64,000 bases of DNA, taken from positions 434,001 to 498,000 of the forward strand of contig NZ_FOFN01000001.1 of assembly GCF_900111025.1 (NCBI RefSeq), read 5' to 3'. Positions within the stretch are counted from its first letter, which is position 1. Every line of letters starts with the position of its first letter. Positions 26,902 through 36,567 of the stretch are shown here, piece by piece. The notes under the pieces were generated by a model. It did not search any database. It saw only the letters and a program-made list of their open reading frames with translations, and had not been told where the DNA came from. A program made the translations under genes and the position numbers. This DNA comes from Hyunsoonleella jejuensis (GTDB taxonomy: Bacteria; Bacteroidota; Bacteroidia; Flavobacteriales; Flavobacteriaceae).

Positions 26902-27763
26902 TTTCTTTAATGATATGATGAAGATAATCAGCATACCCACTCTTTGATAAAGGTTTTGCTAATTTTATAAGTTGATCTCTGTTAATAAAACCCATCGTAT
27001 ACGCAACTTCCTCTATACATCCTATTTTTAACCCCTGCCGCTCTTCAATAACTTGAACAAACTGAGAGGCCTGCATTAAAGATGCAAACGTCCCTGTATC
27101 TAACCAAGCAGTACCTTTATCTAATATCTGTACATTAAGCTTACCTTGTTTTAGATACATCTTATTTATATCTGTTATTTCTAATTCTCCTCTTTTACTT
27201 GGTTGAATTTGTTTTGCTATTTCAACTACGTCATTATCATAAAAGTATATGCCTGGTACGGCAAAATTAGATTTTGGGTTTTTGGGTTTTTCTTCAATTG
27301 ATATTACTTTGTTATTCTCGTCAAACTCAACTACGCCGTAACGTTGTGGATCATGAACATGATAAGCAAATATAACTCCTCCTATAGGCTGCAATAGATT
27401 TTGTAATGTTTTATCTAAACCAGAACCATAAAATATATTATCTCCTAAAATTAATGCAACACCGTCGTTACCTATAAAGTTTTCACCGATAATAAAAGCT
27501 TCCGCTAATCCATTAGGTTCTTCTTGCACAGCAAATTGAAGTTTACAACCATAATCACTTCCGTCACCTAAAAGTTCTTTAAATTTTGGCAAATCTTTTG
27601 AGGTGGAAATTATTAGAACCTCTCTAATACCTGCAGATAACAGTGTGGTAAGCGGATAATAAATCATGGGCTTATCATAAACAGGCATCAATTGTTTGCT
27701 TATTACTTTAGTAATTGGATATAATCGAGTTCCTGAGCCTCCTGCTAATATAATTCCTTTCAT
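26891..27763 (-). CDS. rfbA: Glucose-1-phosphate thymidylyltransferase
   Basis: A 290-residue nucleotidyltransferase with the signature [36 protein letters not shown] at the N-terminus. [29 protein letters not shown] and [12 protein letters not shown] follow further on. It makes dTDP-glucose from glucose-1-phosphate and dTTP and is normally feedback-inhibited by dTDP-rhamnose. Length is standard. Its ATG overlaps the rfbB stop by one base. Function secure. Confidence 0.97.
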   Translation of the reverse strand: MKGIILAGGSGTRLYPITKVISKQLMPVYDKPMIYYPLTTLLSAGIREVLIISTSKDLPKFKELLGDGSDYGCKLQFAVQEEPNGLAEAFIIGENFIGNDGVALILGDNIFYGSGLDKTLQNLLQPIGGVIFAYHVHDPQRYGVVEFDENNKVISIEEKPKNPKSNFAVPGIYFYDNDVVEIAKQIQPSKRGELEITDINKMYLKQGKLNVQILDKGTAWLDTGTFASLMQASQFVQVIEERQGLKIGCIEEVAYTMGFINRDQLIKLAKPLSKSGYADYLHHIIKENGN

Positions 27764-28797
27764 TATACCTTATATTTTTGAATATACCAATTGACAGTTT
27801 TTCTTATACCTGTTTCAAAATTTTCTTTTGCGTGCCATCCTAATTCTCGTGTAATTTTAGTAGAGTCTATTGCATACCTAAAATCATGCCCTGGCCTATC
27901 TTTAACAAAGGTTATTTGTTCATTATACGATGTCGATTTTGGTAAAATTTCATCTAATATGTTGCATATTGCATGTGCTATATATAAATTATCTCTTTCG
28001 TTGTTACCTCCGATATTATAAGTTTCTCCTGTTTCGCCTTGGTTAAATGCTAAACAAATTCCTTCGCAATGGTCTTCAACATACAACCAATCTCGTATGT
28101 TTTTACCATCACCATAAATAGGAATATCATCACCATGTAAAGCCCTCTTAATAATTGTTGGTATCAATTTTTCATCATGTTGTTTTGGACCGTAATTGTT
28201 TGAACAGTTAGTGGTAACAACATTTAATCCATAGGTGTGAAAATAGCTTCTTACAATGAAATCTGAAGATGCTTTTGATGCACTGTATGGGCTATTTGGA
28301 GCATATGGTGTTTGTTCTGTGAAAAGACCTTCTTTACCTAGGCTACCATAGACCTCATCCGTTGATATATGGATAAATCTCGATTTTAAATGTTCTTGTT
28401 TTACTTGATGCGGCGATTTCATCCAACAGTTTCTGGCTGCATCAAGCACGTTGAAAGTACCCAAAATATTCGTATTGATAAATATTAATGGTGATTTTAT
28501 AGAGTTATCGACATGTGATTCAGCCGCAAAGTTTATAACACCCTTGAAGTTATACTTATCAAATAAACTATTAATTAATTTTCTGTTACAGATATCCCCT
28601 TTTACAAATTTATAATTTGAATGATGACTGACCTCTTTAAGATTAGATAAATCAGCTGCGTAAGTTAGCTTATCAATATTTACAATTTTAACATGTGGAT
28701 AGCTATTAAGGTATTTAACAATGAAGTTAGATCCTATAAAACCAGCTCCCCCAGTTACTAATATGTTATCAAAAGCTTCTATTTTAGCTACATTAAT
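27763..28797 (-). CDS. rfbB: dTDP-glucose 4,6-dehydratase; no canonical start codon
   Basis: The protein sequence is complete in one frame. [20 protein letters not shown] is the NAD motif, [15 protein letters not shown] follows, then [11 protein letters not shown]-x3-K as YSASKASSD, and NNYGPKQ. It makes dTDP-4-keto-6-deoxyglucose, the first committed step toward dTDP-L-rhamnose. The first ATG/GTG/TTG in frame is a TTG at 28464, which would delete the NAD-binding half. Upstream, the frame is open to a TGA at 28810-28812 with no canonical start. I give 28797 (ATT, then [10 protein letters not shown]) as a possible rare start yielding 344 residues, close to family length. A one-base error near the upstream ATG-TAG (28793-28788) is an equal possibility. 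Confidence 0.8.
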   Translation of the reverse strand: MNVAKIEAFDNILVTGGAGFIGSNFIVKYLNSYPHVKIVNIDKLTYAADLSNLKEVSHHSNYKFVKGDICNRKLINSLFDKYNFKGVINFAAESHVDNSIKSPLIFINTNILGTFNVLDAARNCWMKSPHQVKQEHLKSRFIHISTDEVYGSLGKEGLFTEQTPYAPNSPYSASKASSDFIVRSYFHTYGLNVVTTNCSNNYGPKQHDEKLIPTIIKRALHGDDIPIYGDGKNIRDWLYVEDHCEGICLAFNQGETGETYNIGGNNERDNLYIAHAICNILDEILPKSTSYNEQITFVKDRPGHDFRYAIDSTKITRELGWHAKENFETGIRKTVNWYIQKYKV

Positions 28798-29876
28798 AGA
28801 CGTTCCTCTTCTTTCTCAATATATTTTTTTAACCCAATAAATAGAAATATTAAAAACGTAATTATCAAAAACAAAATTGGGACTCTTATTTTACTCTTGT
28901 CTGTAAATTTATCAACATTATATCCAGCATCTGGAAATTCTGAAATAACATTAACAATATTTTTGCTTTGAACCCTTCCTTTATAGGTGTTTTGTATTTC
29001 ATTATCAAGCTCTAATTTTCGTTCTATTAATTGAGTTTCATCAACTATTAGATTTTGTTGCTTTAAAGCATCTCCTAAAAATAGGTTTGTGCCTCCGGTT
29101 GATTGTGAAACATCTTTCTGTGACTCTGTTTTTCTAATGTCCAAGTATGTCAATACTAAAGAATCATATACATTTTTTTGTATCTCCAAACTCTTTTCCC
29201 TTCTTACGAAATTCTCCATTGTTACATCTCGAATTTCTTTTAGATAACTATTATTGTTAGCTAAATTATGCTTTAAACTATCATTTAGTTTAGGGAAAAT
29301 AAATTTATCTGTAGAAATAACGCTGATCTGATGTGTTTCAAAACTGTGGGATGTTAATCCATCTAAATAATCATTATAAGTAAACGTACTTTTCGTTAAA
29401 GAATCTAGTTGTGCTCTAAAATCTGAAAAAAGTTTCATTTTATCATTTTCGTCAATATCTGGTTCGATTGAAAACCCAAGTATAGACCCGGCTTCACTTA
29501 AAGATATTCCAAAGCGTTTTGCTAATTCAACCGTATCTCTGTCTTTAGACGCTAATTGGTTTAAAAAACTTATATTTTCATAAACCTGTCTTGCCGATTT
29601 ATATTTTGTCTCTACTTGCATGTTACCGGCATATAAATAAGGAGCAGACTTATCTAAAAAATAGCCAATTACAACCCCAAGAACTATCGCAAAAAGGTAC
29701 CATTTTAGTCTTTTAAAAAGATGAATAAGTAACATTAAAAAAATGTTATATACTCGATTTAAAACATTTCCTATAAACTTAAAAAACCTATCAAACATAT
29801 TCCCAATCATCTTGAAAAGCTGTCCTAAATCTACTTCTTCAGATTGCTGTGGTTGCTGTGGCAAATCCTTACTCAT
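28788..29876 (-). CDS. Wzz-like chain-length determinant protein
   Basis: A 362-residue membrane protein. A Gln/Pro-rich start is followed by an amphipathic hydrophobic region (residues 20-55) and TM1 at about 58-76 (KWYLFAIVLGVVIGYFL). A long periplasmic coiled-coil domain contains YLYAGNMQVETKYKSARQVYENI, and TM2 lies near the C-terminus (VPILFLIITFLIFLFIGLKKY). The two-TM layout with a basic cytoplasmic tail is that of Wzz/PCP proteins, which set polysaccharide chain length. No Wza or tyrosine kinase is linked. Its end overlaps the rfbB frame. Confidence 0.82.
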   Translation of the reverse strand: MSKDLPQQPQQSEEVDLGQLFKMIGNMFDRFFKFIGNVLNRVYNIFLMLLIHLFKRLKWYLFAIVLGVVIGYFLDKSAPYLYAGNMQVETKYKSARQVYENISFLNQLASKDRDTVELAKRFGISLSEAGSILGFSIEPDIDENDKMKLFSDFRAQLDSLTKSTFTYNDYLDGLTSHSFETHQISVISTDKFIFPKLNDSLKHNLANNNSYLKEIRDVTMENFVRREKSLEIQKNVYDSLVLTYLDIRKTESQKDVSQSTGGTNLFLGDALKQQNLIVDETQLIERKLELDNEIQNTYKGRVQSKNIVNVISEFPDAGYNVDKFTDKSKIRVPILFLIITFLIFLFIGLKKYIEKEEERLLM

Positions 29877-29888
29877 AATTATATTTTA

Positions 29889-31577
29889 TTAATTTAATAT
29901 TTGTTCTAATATAGTTCTTGTTATTACATATGTTGGTTTCACACCAGAAGTCCCTAAACCTCCAGATGCAAGCGTACTGCCTGTTTTTAATGGATTATCA
30001 CTGGCATAATAGGCATACCTAACTTTAACATCTGCCCTTATGTTACCTCTTACTTTTGAGGCTGCCTGAATTGCTTTTTGGTAATGTGCGCCTTCCATTT
30101 CTAACCCTATCACACTCCAGGTTGATTCAAAAAAGAACTTCAAAATATCCTTGTTTTGAAGTGATGTCCCCAACACCGTAATCATGGAACCTTCACATAC
30201 ATTTACCCCTGGGTATTCTAAATCCTCCTTTTTTAATTCGTTATGAAACGGATAATTATCTGCAGTTCCTTCAAAAATATGCGCTGAAGGAATCATGATA
30301 TCTCCTTTATTTCCATCTAAAATTCCTGCTTTCCCCATAATAGAAACCGACTCCACATTTAAATGAATAGTTTCTTTTTTTTGCTTAAAAGGCTTCAGTA
30401 ATTCATCAATGGTCTCATAAGCCTGTTCTCCAAAGGCATAATCCATGACTAATATAACAGGTTTTTTCGATTTCAAAGTGATTTCATCTACTTTAATGTC
30501 CAGTTTTGCAGTATCAATTTTTTGGGTGTCAAATATTTGAACGTCTATATTGGCACCAGAGGTATCATCAATATATATCATACCCTCTTGTAACGCCTCC
30601 TTTTCTACTTTTTTTCTTAGCTCTACATTATCGTTATTACTTAGCATTTTGTACACATCAAAAACATCGTGCTTTGCGGCTAATGTTTTAAGTGCACTTG
30701 GTGTAAAAAGTGTGTTCATTACGCTATGCATATTGGCACTTATAACATGTATTGGCCTATGTATTAATTTATGCTTGTGAAGTGTTTCTTTTATGGTGTT
30801 TGCCCAAACTTCTCCATGAATATGGTGACCAATTTCCTCACGTAATACTGGACTAAATCTTACTTCTCGCTTTATATTTGCTGTTTGCTCTTTAATGGCT
30901 AATTTACCCAGCCAATAGATAATATGCAGCAATCGTTCTGGTTGAGCGGTAATTGCAAACTCACTATATATCTTGCTTATTTCGCTAAAAGTCCTACCTA
31001 AAATATTCGCAGCATGTGTAATGGCTACTTCACGTTCTTTTTGGGTTAATTTTTTACTATTACTTACAACGTGTTCTAATTTTATCCAGTCTCTTGTAGT
31101 GCTTCCATTTTCGTCAATAAGCACACTTTTACTTATCTTATGCGATTCAATAAACAAAAATGTAAGGTGCGTTAAAATATCATAAATTTCAGAGCGTCCT
31201 CTTGTAATTTCAATATTCATCTGCTCTTCATCAATCCTGTAACAATTGCGTCTTCGTTTTTCGGGAATTATTGGCTTGAAATGAGAGTTAGAATATCCTT
31301 CGTCGCTGGTAAGGTTTATTACTGTGCACTCCTCTATGCCTCTTGGTAATCTGTCTATTACATATAATAATCCTTCTAACTCTACTTTTTCCTCAGCAAT
31401 AGAACCATAAATTTCTGGACGAAGTAGCAATAACGATTGCCGTAAAGTTTCGCCCGAAACACCCATTGGTTTATAAAAGCCTCGATTGAACAAGTGCCGC
31501 ATAGTAATATACATGCGTTCTATGGCATTAGAGCTTTCCTGAGCTCTTGTTCTTATATGACTTTTCTTGCTAGACAT
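29889..31577 (-). CDS. DUF6909-like protein with nucleoside-phosphorylase-like C-terminus
   Basis: A 562-residue soluble protein without signal or membrane segments. The N-terminal half is helical (ESSNAIERMYITMRHLFNRGFYKP; SEIYDILTHLTFLFIESHKI). The C-terminal half resembles the phosphorylase fold: DIMIPSAHIFEGTADNYPF, VNVCEGSMITVLGTS and VIGLEMEGAHYQKAI, where the E-M-E triad recalls the substrate-binding loop of purine nucleoside phosphorylases and MTA/SAH nucleosidases. The family name is from memory of Bacteroidota proteins of this length. It sits between fcl and the Wzz-like gene in the same direction, 12 bp from the latter. No function should be assumed. Confidence 0.65.
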   Translation of the reverse strand: MSSKKSHIRTRAQESSNAIERMYITMRHLFNRGFYKPMGVSGETLRQSLLLLRPEIYGSIAEEKVELEGLLYVIDRLPRGIEECTVINLTSDEGYSNSHFKPIIPEKRRRNCYRIDEEQMNIEITRGRSEIYDILTHLTFLFIESHKISKSVLIDENGSTTRDWIKLEHVVSNSKKLTQKEREVAITHAANILGRTFSEISKIYSEFAITAQPERLLHIIYWLGKLAIKEQTANIKREVRFSPVLREEIGHHIHGEVWANTIKETLHKHKLIHRPIHVISANMHSVMNTLFTPSALKTLAAKHDVFDVYKMLSNNDNVELRKKVEKEALQEGMIYIDDTSGANIDVQIFDTQKIDTAKLDIKVDEITLKSKKPVILVMDYAFGEQAYETIDELLKPFKQKKETIHLNVESVSIMGKAGILDGNKGDIMIPSAHIFEGTADNYPFHNELKKEDLEYPGVNVCEGSMITVLGTSLQNKDILKFFFESTWSVIGLEMEGAHYQKAIQAASKVRGNIRADVKVRYAYYASDNPLKTGSTLASGGLGTSGVKPTYVITRTILEQILN

Positions 31578-31607
31578 GTAATACGTAAAATCTCGCCAAA
31601 GATACTA

Positions 31608-32660
31608 TTATTTAGTATTTGAGATATACCATTTGTATAGAGTTTTTACACCTTCTTCAATTTCTACGTTGTGTTTCCAGCCTAAGGCATTTATTTTCGA
31701 GGTATCGGTTAGTTTTTTTAAAGTTCCGTCTGGTTTTTCAGAATTAAACACAAAATCACCTTGGTAATCCACCGTTGTTTTTATTATTAGTGCCAGGTCT
31801 TTAATGGAAATATCTTTACCTGTCCCTATATTAATATGCGTGTTTCTTATTTCCATTTGAGATTCAGAAAACATGTCCTTAAAATCTCTGTTTTCCATTA
31901 TAAAAATGCAAGCATCGGCCATATCTTCACTCCATAAAAATTCTCGTTTTGGTTTTCCTGTTCCCCAAATTTCAACACTTTTTGCAGACACGCCCATTTT
32001 TAAGAGATATAATTTTGCCTCATCTATGGATTTTAAATTCAGATCTTTTAAAACCGCATCGTAATCTGCGTTAGATAACAATTTAGCTAAATGCGTTTTC
32101 CGAATTAATGCCGGCAATACATGAGACGTTTCTAAATCAAAATTATCATATGGACCATATAAGTTTGTTGGCATTACCGAAATAAAATTAGTGCCATACT
32201 GTATGTTGTAGCTTTCGCACATTTTAATTCCCGCTATTTTAGCAATAGCGTAGGGTTCATTAGTATATTCAAGAGTATCTGTAAGCAAATACTCTTCTTT
32301 CATGGGTTGGGGACAGTTTTTTGGATAAATGCATGTGCTACCCAAAAACAACAGTTTCTTTACGTTGTTTACATAACTTTGATGAATTACATTATTTTGA
32401 ATCATAAGATTCTCATATATAAAATCTGCACGATAGCTATTATTTGCCATAATACCGCCTACTTTGGCTGCTGCTAAAAACACGTATTCTGGCTTTTCCT
32501 CAGCAAAAAACTTAGCAACAGCTTCTTGCTGCACTAGATCGAGTTGTGCATGAGTTTTGGTGATAACATTAGAATATCCTCTGTTCTTAAGGTTTCTCAA
32601 AATGGCGGACCCCACTAAACCTTTATGACCAGCAACAAATATTTTTGAAGTTTTATTCAA
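31608..32660 (-). CDS. fcl: GDP-L-fucose synthase
   Basis: A 350-residue epimerase-reductase SDR that converts GDP-4-keto-6-deoxymannose to GDP-L-fucose with NADPH. It has [57 protein letters not shown]-x3-K as [12 protein letters not shown], and [12 protein letters not shown]. It is slightly longer than the E. coli enzyme (321) owing to an insertion near 195-215, a form also found in other Bacteroidota. The start is TTG at 32660, overlapping the gmd stop by 8 nt, so the pair is translationally coupled. Confidence 0.95.
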   Translation of the reverse strand: MNKTSKIFVAGHKGLVGSAILRNLKNRGYSNVITKTHAQLDLVQQEAVAKFFAEEKPEYVFLAAAKVGGIMANNSYRADFIYENLMIQNNVIHQSYVNNVKKLLFLGSTCIYPKNCPQPMKEEYLLTDTLEYTNEPYAIAKIAGIKMCESYNIQYGTNFISVMPTNLYGPYDNFDLETSHVLPALIRKTHLAKLLSNADYDAVLKDLNLKSIDEAKLYLLKMGVSAKSVEIWGTGKPKREFLWSEDMADACIFIMENRDFKDMFSESQMEIRNTHINIGTGKDISIKDLALIIKTTVDYQGDFVFNSEKPDGTLKKLTDTSKINALGWKHNVEIEEGVKTLYKWYISNTK

Positions 32661-33771
32661 AGTAATTTTTAACGGAGTAACCCCCTTCTTTTAAATATTG
32701 TTCTTTCTGCATTAATTTTAAATCACTATCCATCATATCCTCTACTAAATCTTTCAAATCGTACTTTGGTTCCCATCCTAGTTTTTTCTTAGCTTTAGAT
32801 GCATCTCCTATTAACATATCCACTTCCGTGGGACGATAATATTTATCATCAATGGCAATTACCTCTTTTCCTATTTCAATTTGATAGTTTTCATTGTTAC
32901 ATGATTTTACAACCCCTTTTTCATGAATGCCCTCCCCTACAAATTCAAGCTCAACGCCAATATGAGCAAAACACATTTTTACTAAATCTCTTATCGCTGT
33001 AGTTTTTCCTGTTGCAATAACCCAGTCTTCGGGCGTATCCGCCTGCAAGACCATCCACATCATTCTTACATAATCTTTAGCGTGCCCCCAATCTCTTTTG
33101 GCGTCTAAATTCCCCAAATATAATTTATCTTGAAGTCCCAATGCTATCCTAGACGTGGCTCGGGTTATTTTTCTTGTTACAAAAGTTTCGCCTCTTATAG
33201 GTGATTCATGGTTAAACAAAATACCATTACAAGCAAAAATACCATAAGCTTCCCTGTAATTAACGGTAATCCAGTACGCATATAATTTCGCAATGGCATA
33301 AGGGCTTCTGGGGTAAAATGGCGTTGTCTCCGTTTGAGGCACTTCCTGAACCTTTCCATAAAGCTCTGATGTGGACGCTTGGTACACTTTGGTTTTCTTA
33401 ACTAAGCCTAAAAGCCTTACCGCTTCTAAAATGCGTAAGGCGCCTATGCCATCGGTATCAGCCGTATATTCAGCCATTTCAAAAGAAACGTGTACATGAC
33501 TCATTGCTGCCAAATTATAAATCTCATCTGGCTGCACTTGCTTAATAATTCTTGTTAAATTCGTGCTATCGGTTAAGTCTCCATAATGTAGAATAAAATT
33601 TCTATCTTTCTCATGAGGGTCTTGATACAAATGGTCTATCCTATCTGTGTTAAACAAAGAAGCTCTTCGTTTTATACCATGAACTTCATAGCCTTTTTTC
33701 AACAAAAACTCACTTAAATAAGCGCCATCTTGCCCAGTAACTCCAGTAATTAATGCAACTTTTTTTGGCAT
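32653..33771 (-). CDS. gmd: GDP-mannose 4,6-dehydratase
   Basis: A 372-residue SDR that produces GDP-4-keto-6-deoxymannose from GDP-mannose. It has [48 protein letters not shown]-x3-K as [12 protein letters not shown], and [18 protein letters not shown]. Length and all motifs are typical. It is the first gene of the polysaccharide operon as read on the minus strand and has its own promoter box just upstream. The GH3 gene further upstream is on the same strand but separated by 45 bp. Confidence 0.97.
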   Translation of the reverse strand: MPKKVALITGVTGQDGAYLSEFLLKKGYEVHGIKRRASLFNTDRIDHLYQDPHEKDRNFILHYGDLTDSTNLTRIIKQVQPDEIYNLAAMSHVHVSFEMAEYTADTDGIGALRILEAVRLLGLVKKTKVYQASTSELYGKVQEVPQTETTPFYPRSPYAIAKLYAYWITVNYREAYGIFACNGILFNHESPIRGETFVTRKITRATSRIALGLQDKLYLGNLDAKRDWGHAKDYVRMMWMVLQADTPEDWVIATGKTTAIRDLVKMCFAHIGVELEFVGEGIHEKGVVKSCNNENYQIEIGKEVIAIDDKYYRPTEVDMLIGDASKAKKKLGWEPKYDLKDLVEDMMDSDLKLMQKEQYLKEGGYSVKNYFE

Positions 33772-33802
33772 ACTATAGTTTTTTAGTCATTCTATATCAA
33801 AA

Positions 33803-33810
33803 CAAAAGTA
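33803..33810 (-). promoter_or_regulatory. Candidate promoter of the polysaccharide operon (gmd)
   Basis: On the minus strand TACTTTTG matches TAnnTTTG, 32 nt before the gmd ATG. It is the best promoter signal at the head of the minus-strand polysaccharide gene run. Confidence 0.45.
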
Positions 33811-33816
33811 ATGTAA

Positions 33817-35316
33817 TTAAGTTTCTGTTTTTTGTGCAGATAATACATCAGCTATCTTTCTATCATTCGATAACCTTGGGATTTTATTTTGTCCACCTAA
33901 TTTTCCAACAGATTTCATATATTCCTGAAAACCATTTTCTTTCACTCTTGTAATTTTCAATTGCTGTAATACCTTACCTTCAATTAAATCAAAATAATAG
34001 GAGTTCTGTTTTTGAAGCGATGCATCAATCCTTTCGGCCAATTTCAATACATCTTTTGGCTCATTTTCGAATTCCACAAACCACTCGTGATAGGGTAAGC
34101 CTTCAACTGGATTTATCTGAGGTGCTACCGTGAATTCTGAAATTCGGATATCTGTTCCCTCGATAGCCTCCTGCATCGCTTGTTCAACCTCTTTTCCTAT
34201 AACGTGCTCTCCAAAGGCCGAAATAAAGTGTTTTATTCTTCCTGAAACAATAATCCTGTATGGGGCTGTTGATGTAAATTGAACCGTGTCGCCAATATTA
34301 TAGCCCCAAAGGCCTGCATTTGTTGAAATTATCATCACATAGTTCACGTTCACCTCAACATCTTTTATGGTAATACGCTTGGGATTATCGTTAAAAAACT
34401 CATCGGCTTTTATAAACTCATAAAATATACCTGAATTTAATTGAAGCAGCATACCTTTTTCATCCTGCTTGTCTTGAAATGCAAAAAAGCCTTCACTTGC
34501 CGGATACAATTCTATACTATCTACTTTTCTGCCAATTAAATTTTCGAATTTGGCACGATAGGGTTCGTAATTTACACCGCCAAAAATGAACAGGTTGAAA
34601 TTTTTAAAAATATCTCCAACCTTTTTACCTGTTTTTTGCTGTAGTTTTTCAAAATACATCTGTACCCATGATGGAATTCCTGAAATAACCGTCATATTCT
34701 CAGGCAATGTTTCCTCAACAATGGCATCTACTTTAGTTTCCCAGTCTTCAATACAATTGGTTTCCCAAGAAGGCAATCGGTTTTTTTGAAGATATTTAGG
34801 CACATAATGTGCTACAATACCCGATAACCTTCCTAACTGAATACCATTTTGTTCGTTTAAAATCGGGCTACCTTGAAGAAAAATCATCTTGCCGTCCACA
34901 AATTTAGCATTGCCCGTTTCATTAATATACATTAAAATAGCATTTCGTGCAGCTTCCACATGGGTTGGCATGCTTTCCTTTGTAATGGGAATGTATTTAG
35001 AACCCGAAGTTGTGCCAGAGGTTTTGGCAAAATATATGGGTTTCCCTTTCCAAAGTACATCTTCCTCTCCTGCTACTACCCGCTCCACGTATGGTTTTAA
35101 AGTTTCATAATCTCTAATGGGAACGCGCTGTGCGAAATCTTCATATGTGGTAATACTATCAAAATCATGATCTTTTCCAAAAATGGTGGTGCTTGCATCT
35201 TTTATTAAACGCTTAAAGACCATTTCTTGTGTTTCAACAGGATTATTTGCCCATTTTTCAATTTTCTTCGCCACTATTTTGGCAAAAGGTTTCGCTAGTA
35301 GTGATTTTATGGACAT
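33817..35316 (-). CDS. GH3-family adenylate-forming enzyme
   Basis: A 499-residue protein of the GH3 (auxin-responsive) branch of the ANL superfamily, found in Bacteroidota as well as plants. The ATP-binding motif is FAKTSGTTSGSKYIPIT (about 107-123). ELYPASEGFFAFQD (about 273-286) and YNIGDTVQFTS lie further on, with HVIGKEVEQA in the C-terminal subdomain. Plant GH3 enzymes join amino acids to acyl substrates; the bacterial substrate is unknown. It is 3 bp downstream of the M23 peptidase gene and probably co-transcribed with it. Confidence 0.9.
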   Translation of the reverse strand: MSIKSLLAKPFAKIVAKKIEKWANNPVETQEMVFKRLIKDASTTIFGKDHDFDSITTYEDFAQRVPIRDYETLKPYVERVVAGEEDVLWKGKPIYFAKTSGTTSGSKYIPITKESMPTHVEAARNAILMYINETGNAKFVDGKMIFLQGSPILNEQNGIQLGRLSGIVAHYVPKYLQKNRLPSWETNCIEDWETKVDAIVEETLPENMTVISGIPSWVQMYFEKLQQKTGKKVGDIFKNFNLFIFGGVNYEPYRAKFENLIGRKVDSIELYPASEGFFAFQDKQDEKGMLLQLNSGIFYEFIKADEFFNDNPKRITIKDVEVNVNYVMIISTNAGLWGYNIGDTVQFTSTAPYRIIVSGRIKHFISAFGEHVIGKEVEQAMQEAIEGTDIRISEFTVAPQINPVEGLPYHEWFVEFENEPKDVLKLAERIDASLQKQNSYYFDLIEGKVLQQLKITRVKENGFQEYMKSVGKLGGQNKIPRLSNDRKIADVLSAQKTET

Positions 35317-35319
35317 TGT

Positions 35320-36183
35320 TTATTCGAAATCTATAAAGTTAGTGGGGTTAATAGGGTAGCCATCGCTCCAAAGTTCAAAATGTAAATGTGGCCCCGTGGA
35401 TAATTCGCCTGTATTACCAGACGTAGCAATAACCTCTCCCGCTTTCACCAAATCGCCTTGACTTTTGGTAAGGGATGCATTGTGTTTATACACCGAAATT
35501 AAACCGTAACTATGTTCTAAAATAATAACATGGCCTGTACCCGCAGTCCATTCGGCAAAAATTACAATACCATCGGCCGTTGCTTTTATGGGTGTATCTT
35601 TTGGAACTACAATATCTACGGCATAGTGCTTTTCTTTTACATTATAAGCATCACTAATAGTACCTGTAACTGGTGGAAATAATACAAAATTGGTAATAGA
35701 TGTGGCCGATTCAAACAAATTATACTTATCCTCTTTCTCTACCTTGGCCCTTAACAAGGAATCTTCTTTGGTAGGGCTTAAATCCACCTCGCTAATTTCA
35801 AGTTTTGTTGCTTCTACAATAGAATCTCTATTTAATTCTTCTGAAGTTACATCGCCTTTAAGTACTTTTTTTATAGAGCTAAAATATAGCTCGTTCATAG
35901 CTAAAACTTGCTGTAACGAATCGGTTTTAAAACTCAAATCGGTAGCCTTCTTCTTTAATGCGGTAGAAGAATATCCAGGGATATACTCCTTTAACGGTGA
36001 ATATGCAATTAGTAAAATGGTGAGGCCCACTAGCAAAATACCCGATAAAGTAACCACCACAAATACGTTTAATCTGGTGAGTTTTAATGATAAACGTTCC
36101 TCGAACGTGTTTTCGTTAAGTATCACCAAACGGTACTTGTCTAGCAGTTTTCTTTTAATTTTTTTTGGTTTCTTTTTTGCCAT
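35320..36183 (-). CDS. M23-family metallopeptidase, membrane anchored
   Basis: A 287-residue LytM-type peptidase. A basic cytoplasmic start (MAKKKPKKIKRKLLDKYR) and one transmembrane helix at about 41-66 precede a coiled coil at 75-110 and the C-terminal M23 domain. Zinc ligands are visible as HYAVD (the H-x3-D motif) and HLHFELW. It either cuts peptidoglycan cross-links or, as in EnvC, activates amidases during division. The frame continues to 36192, but a promoter box occupies that position and ATG at 36183 gives the usual flavobacterial N-terminus. Confidence 0.92.
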   Translation of the reverse strand: MAKKKPKKIKRKLLDKYRLVILNENTFEERLSLKLTRLNVFVVVTLSGILLVGLTILLIAYSPLKEYIPGYSSTALKKKATDLSFKTDSLQQVLAMNELYFSSIKKVLKGDVTSEELNRDSIVEATKLEISEVDLSPTKEDSLLRAKVEKEDKYNLFESATSITNFVLFPPVTGTISDAYNVKEKHYAVDIVVPKDTPIKATADGIVIFAEWTAGTGHVIILEHSYGLISVYKHNASLTKSQGDLVKAGEVIATSGNTGELSTGPHLHFELWSDGYPINPTNFIDFE

Positions 36184-36191
36184 GTTGCACA

Positions 36192-36199
36192 CAAAATTA
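36192..36199 (-). promoter_or_regulatory. Candidate -7 box for the M23/GH3 pair
   Basis: On the minus strand TAATTTTG matches TAnnTTTG and lies 9 nt before the ATG at 36183, giving a very short leader. It supports the choice of that start. Confidence 0.4.
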
Positions 36200-36284
36200 A
36201 ATAAAATAATTTCAAGGATTTGGTTTTATCGTAATGAAACCTCTAGTAATAGTGTTAAAAACGATTTTATTAAACTTTAATTAT

Positions 36285-36292
36285 TAACTTTG
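36285..36292 (+). promoter_or_regulatory. Candidate -7 box for tatA
   Basis: TAACTTTG matches TAnnTTTG, 20 nt before the tatA ATG at 36312. No exact -33 TTTG is seen. Confidence 0.45.
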
Positions 36293-36311
36293 TACTTTAA
36301 ATACAATTATT

Positions 36312-36494
36312 ATGAGTTTTTATACATTACCATTAGCTATTGGAGCCCCACAAATTATTTTAATAGTAGTTGTGGTATTACTGTTGTTTGGAGGAAAAAA
36401 AATTCCTGAGTTAATGCGTGGCTTAGGTAGCGGCATTAAAGAGTTTAAGGACGCCAGTAAGGAAGACGAACCAAAAAAAGATAAAGCTGAATAA
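36312..36494 (+). CDS. tatA: Sec-independent protein translocase subunit TatA
   Basis: A 60-residue TatA/TatE protein with a single N-terminal transmembrane helix ([17 protein letters not shown]), the [14 protein letters not shown] hinge, an amphipathic helix and a charged tail ([11 protein letters not shown]). It forms the pore component of the twin-arginine export system, which moves folded proteins across the inner membrane. No tatB or tatC is adjacent, as is usual in Flavobacteriia. It ends in a strong hairpin terminator. Confidence 0.95.
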   Translation: MSFYTLPLAIGAPQIILIVVVVLLLFGGKKIPELMRGLGSGIKEFKDASKEDEPKKDKAE

Positions 36495-36515
36495 GTTTTA
36501 ATCTCAATAAAAATA

Positions 36516-36546
36516 AAAACCAACACGCTTGTGTTGGTTTTTTTTG
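36516..36546. terminator. Rho-independent terminator between convergent tatA and DUF4837 genes
   Basis: An 11-bp perfect stem (AAAACCAACAC with GTGTTGGTTTT) and a GCTT loop, followed by T on the plus strand and flanked by A-rich DNA that becomes a U tract in the other direction. It can serve both genes. Confidence 0.9.
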
Positions 36547-36567
36547 TGGGTTTTGTTTTGGTAAAGA

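Noticed and set aside
27763-28464. rfbB as a 233-residue protein starting at TTG 28464
   Set aside because: It would lack the NAD-binding Rossmann motif that is clearly encoded just upstream in the same frame.
35690-36280. 196-residue plus-strand frame
   Set aside because: Antisense to the M23 peptidase gene, Ser/Leu-rich shadow without family features.
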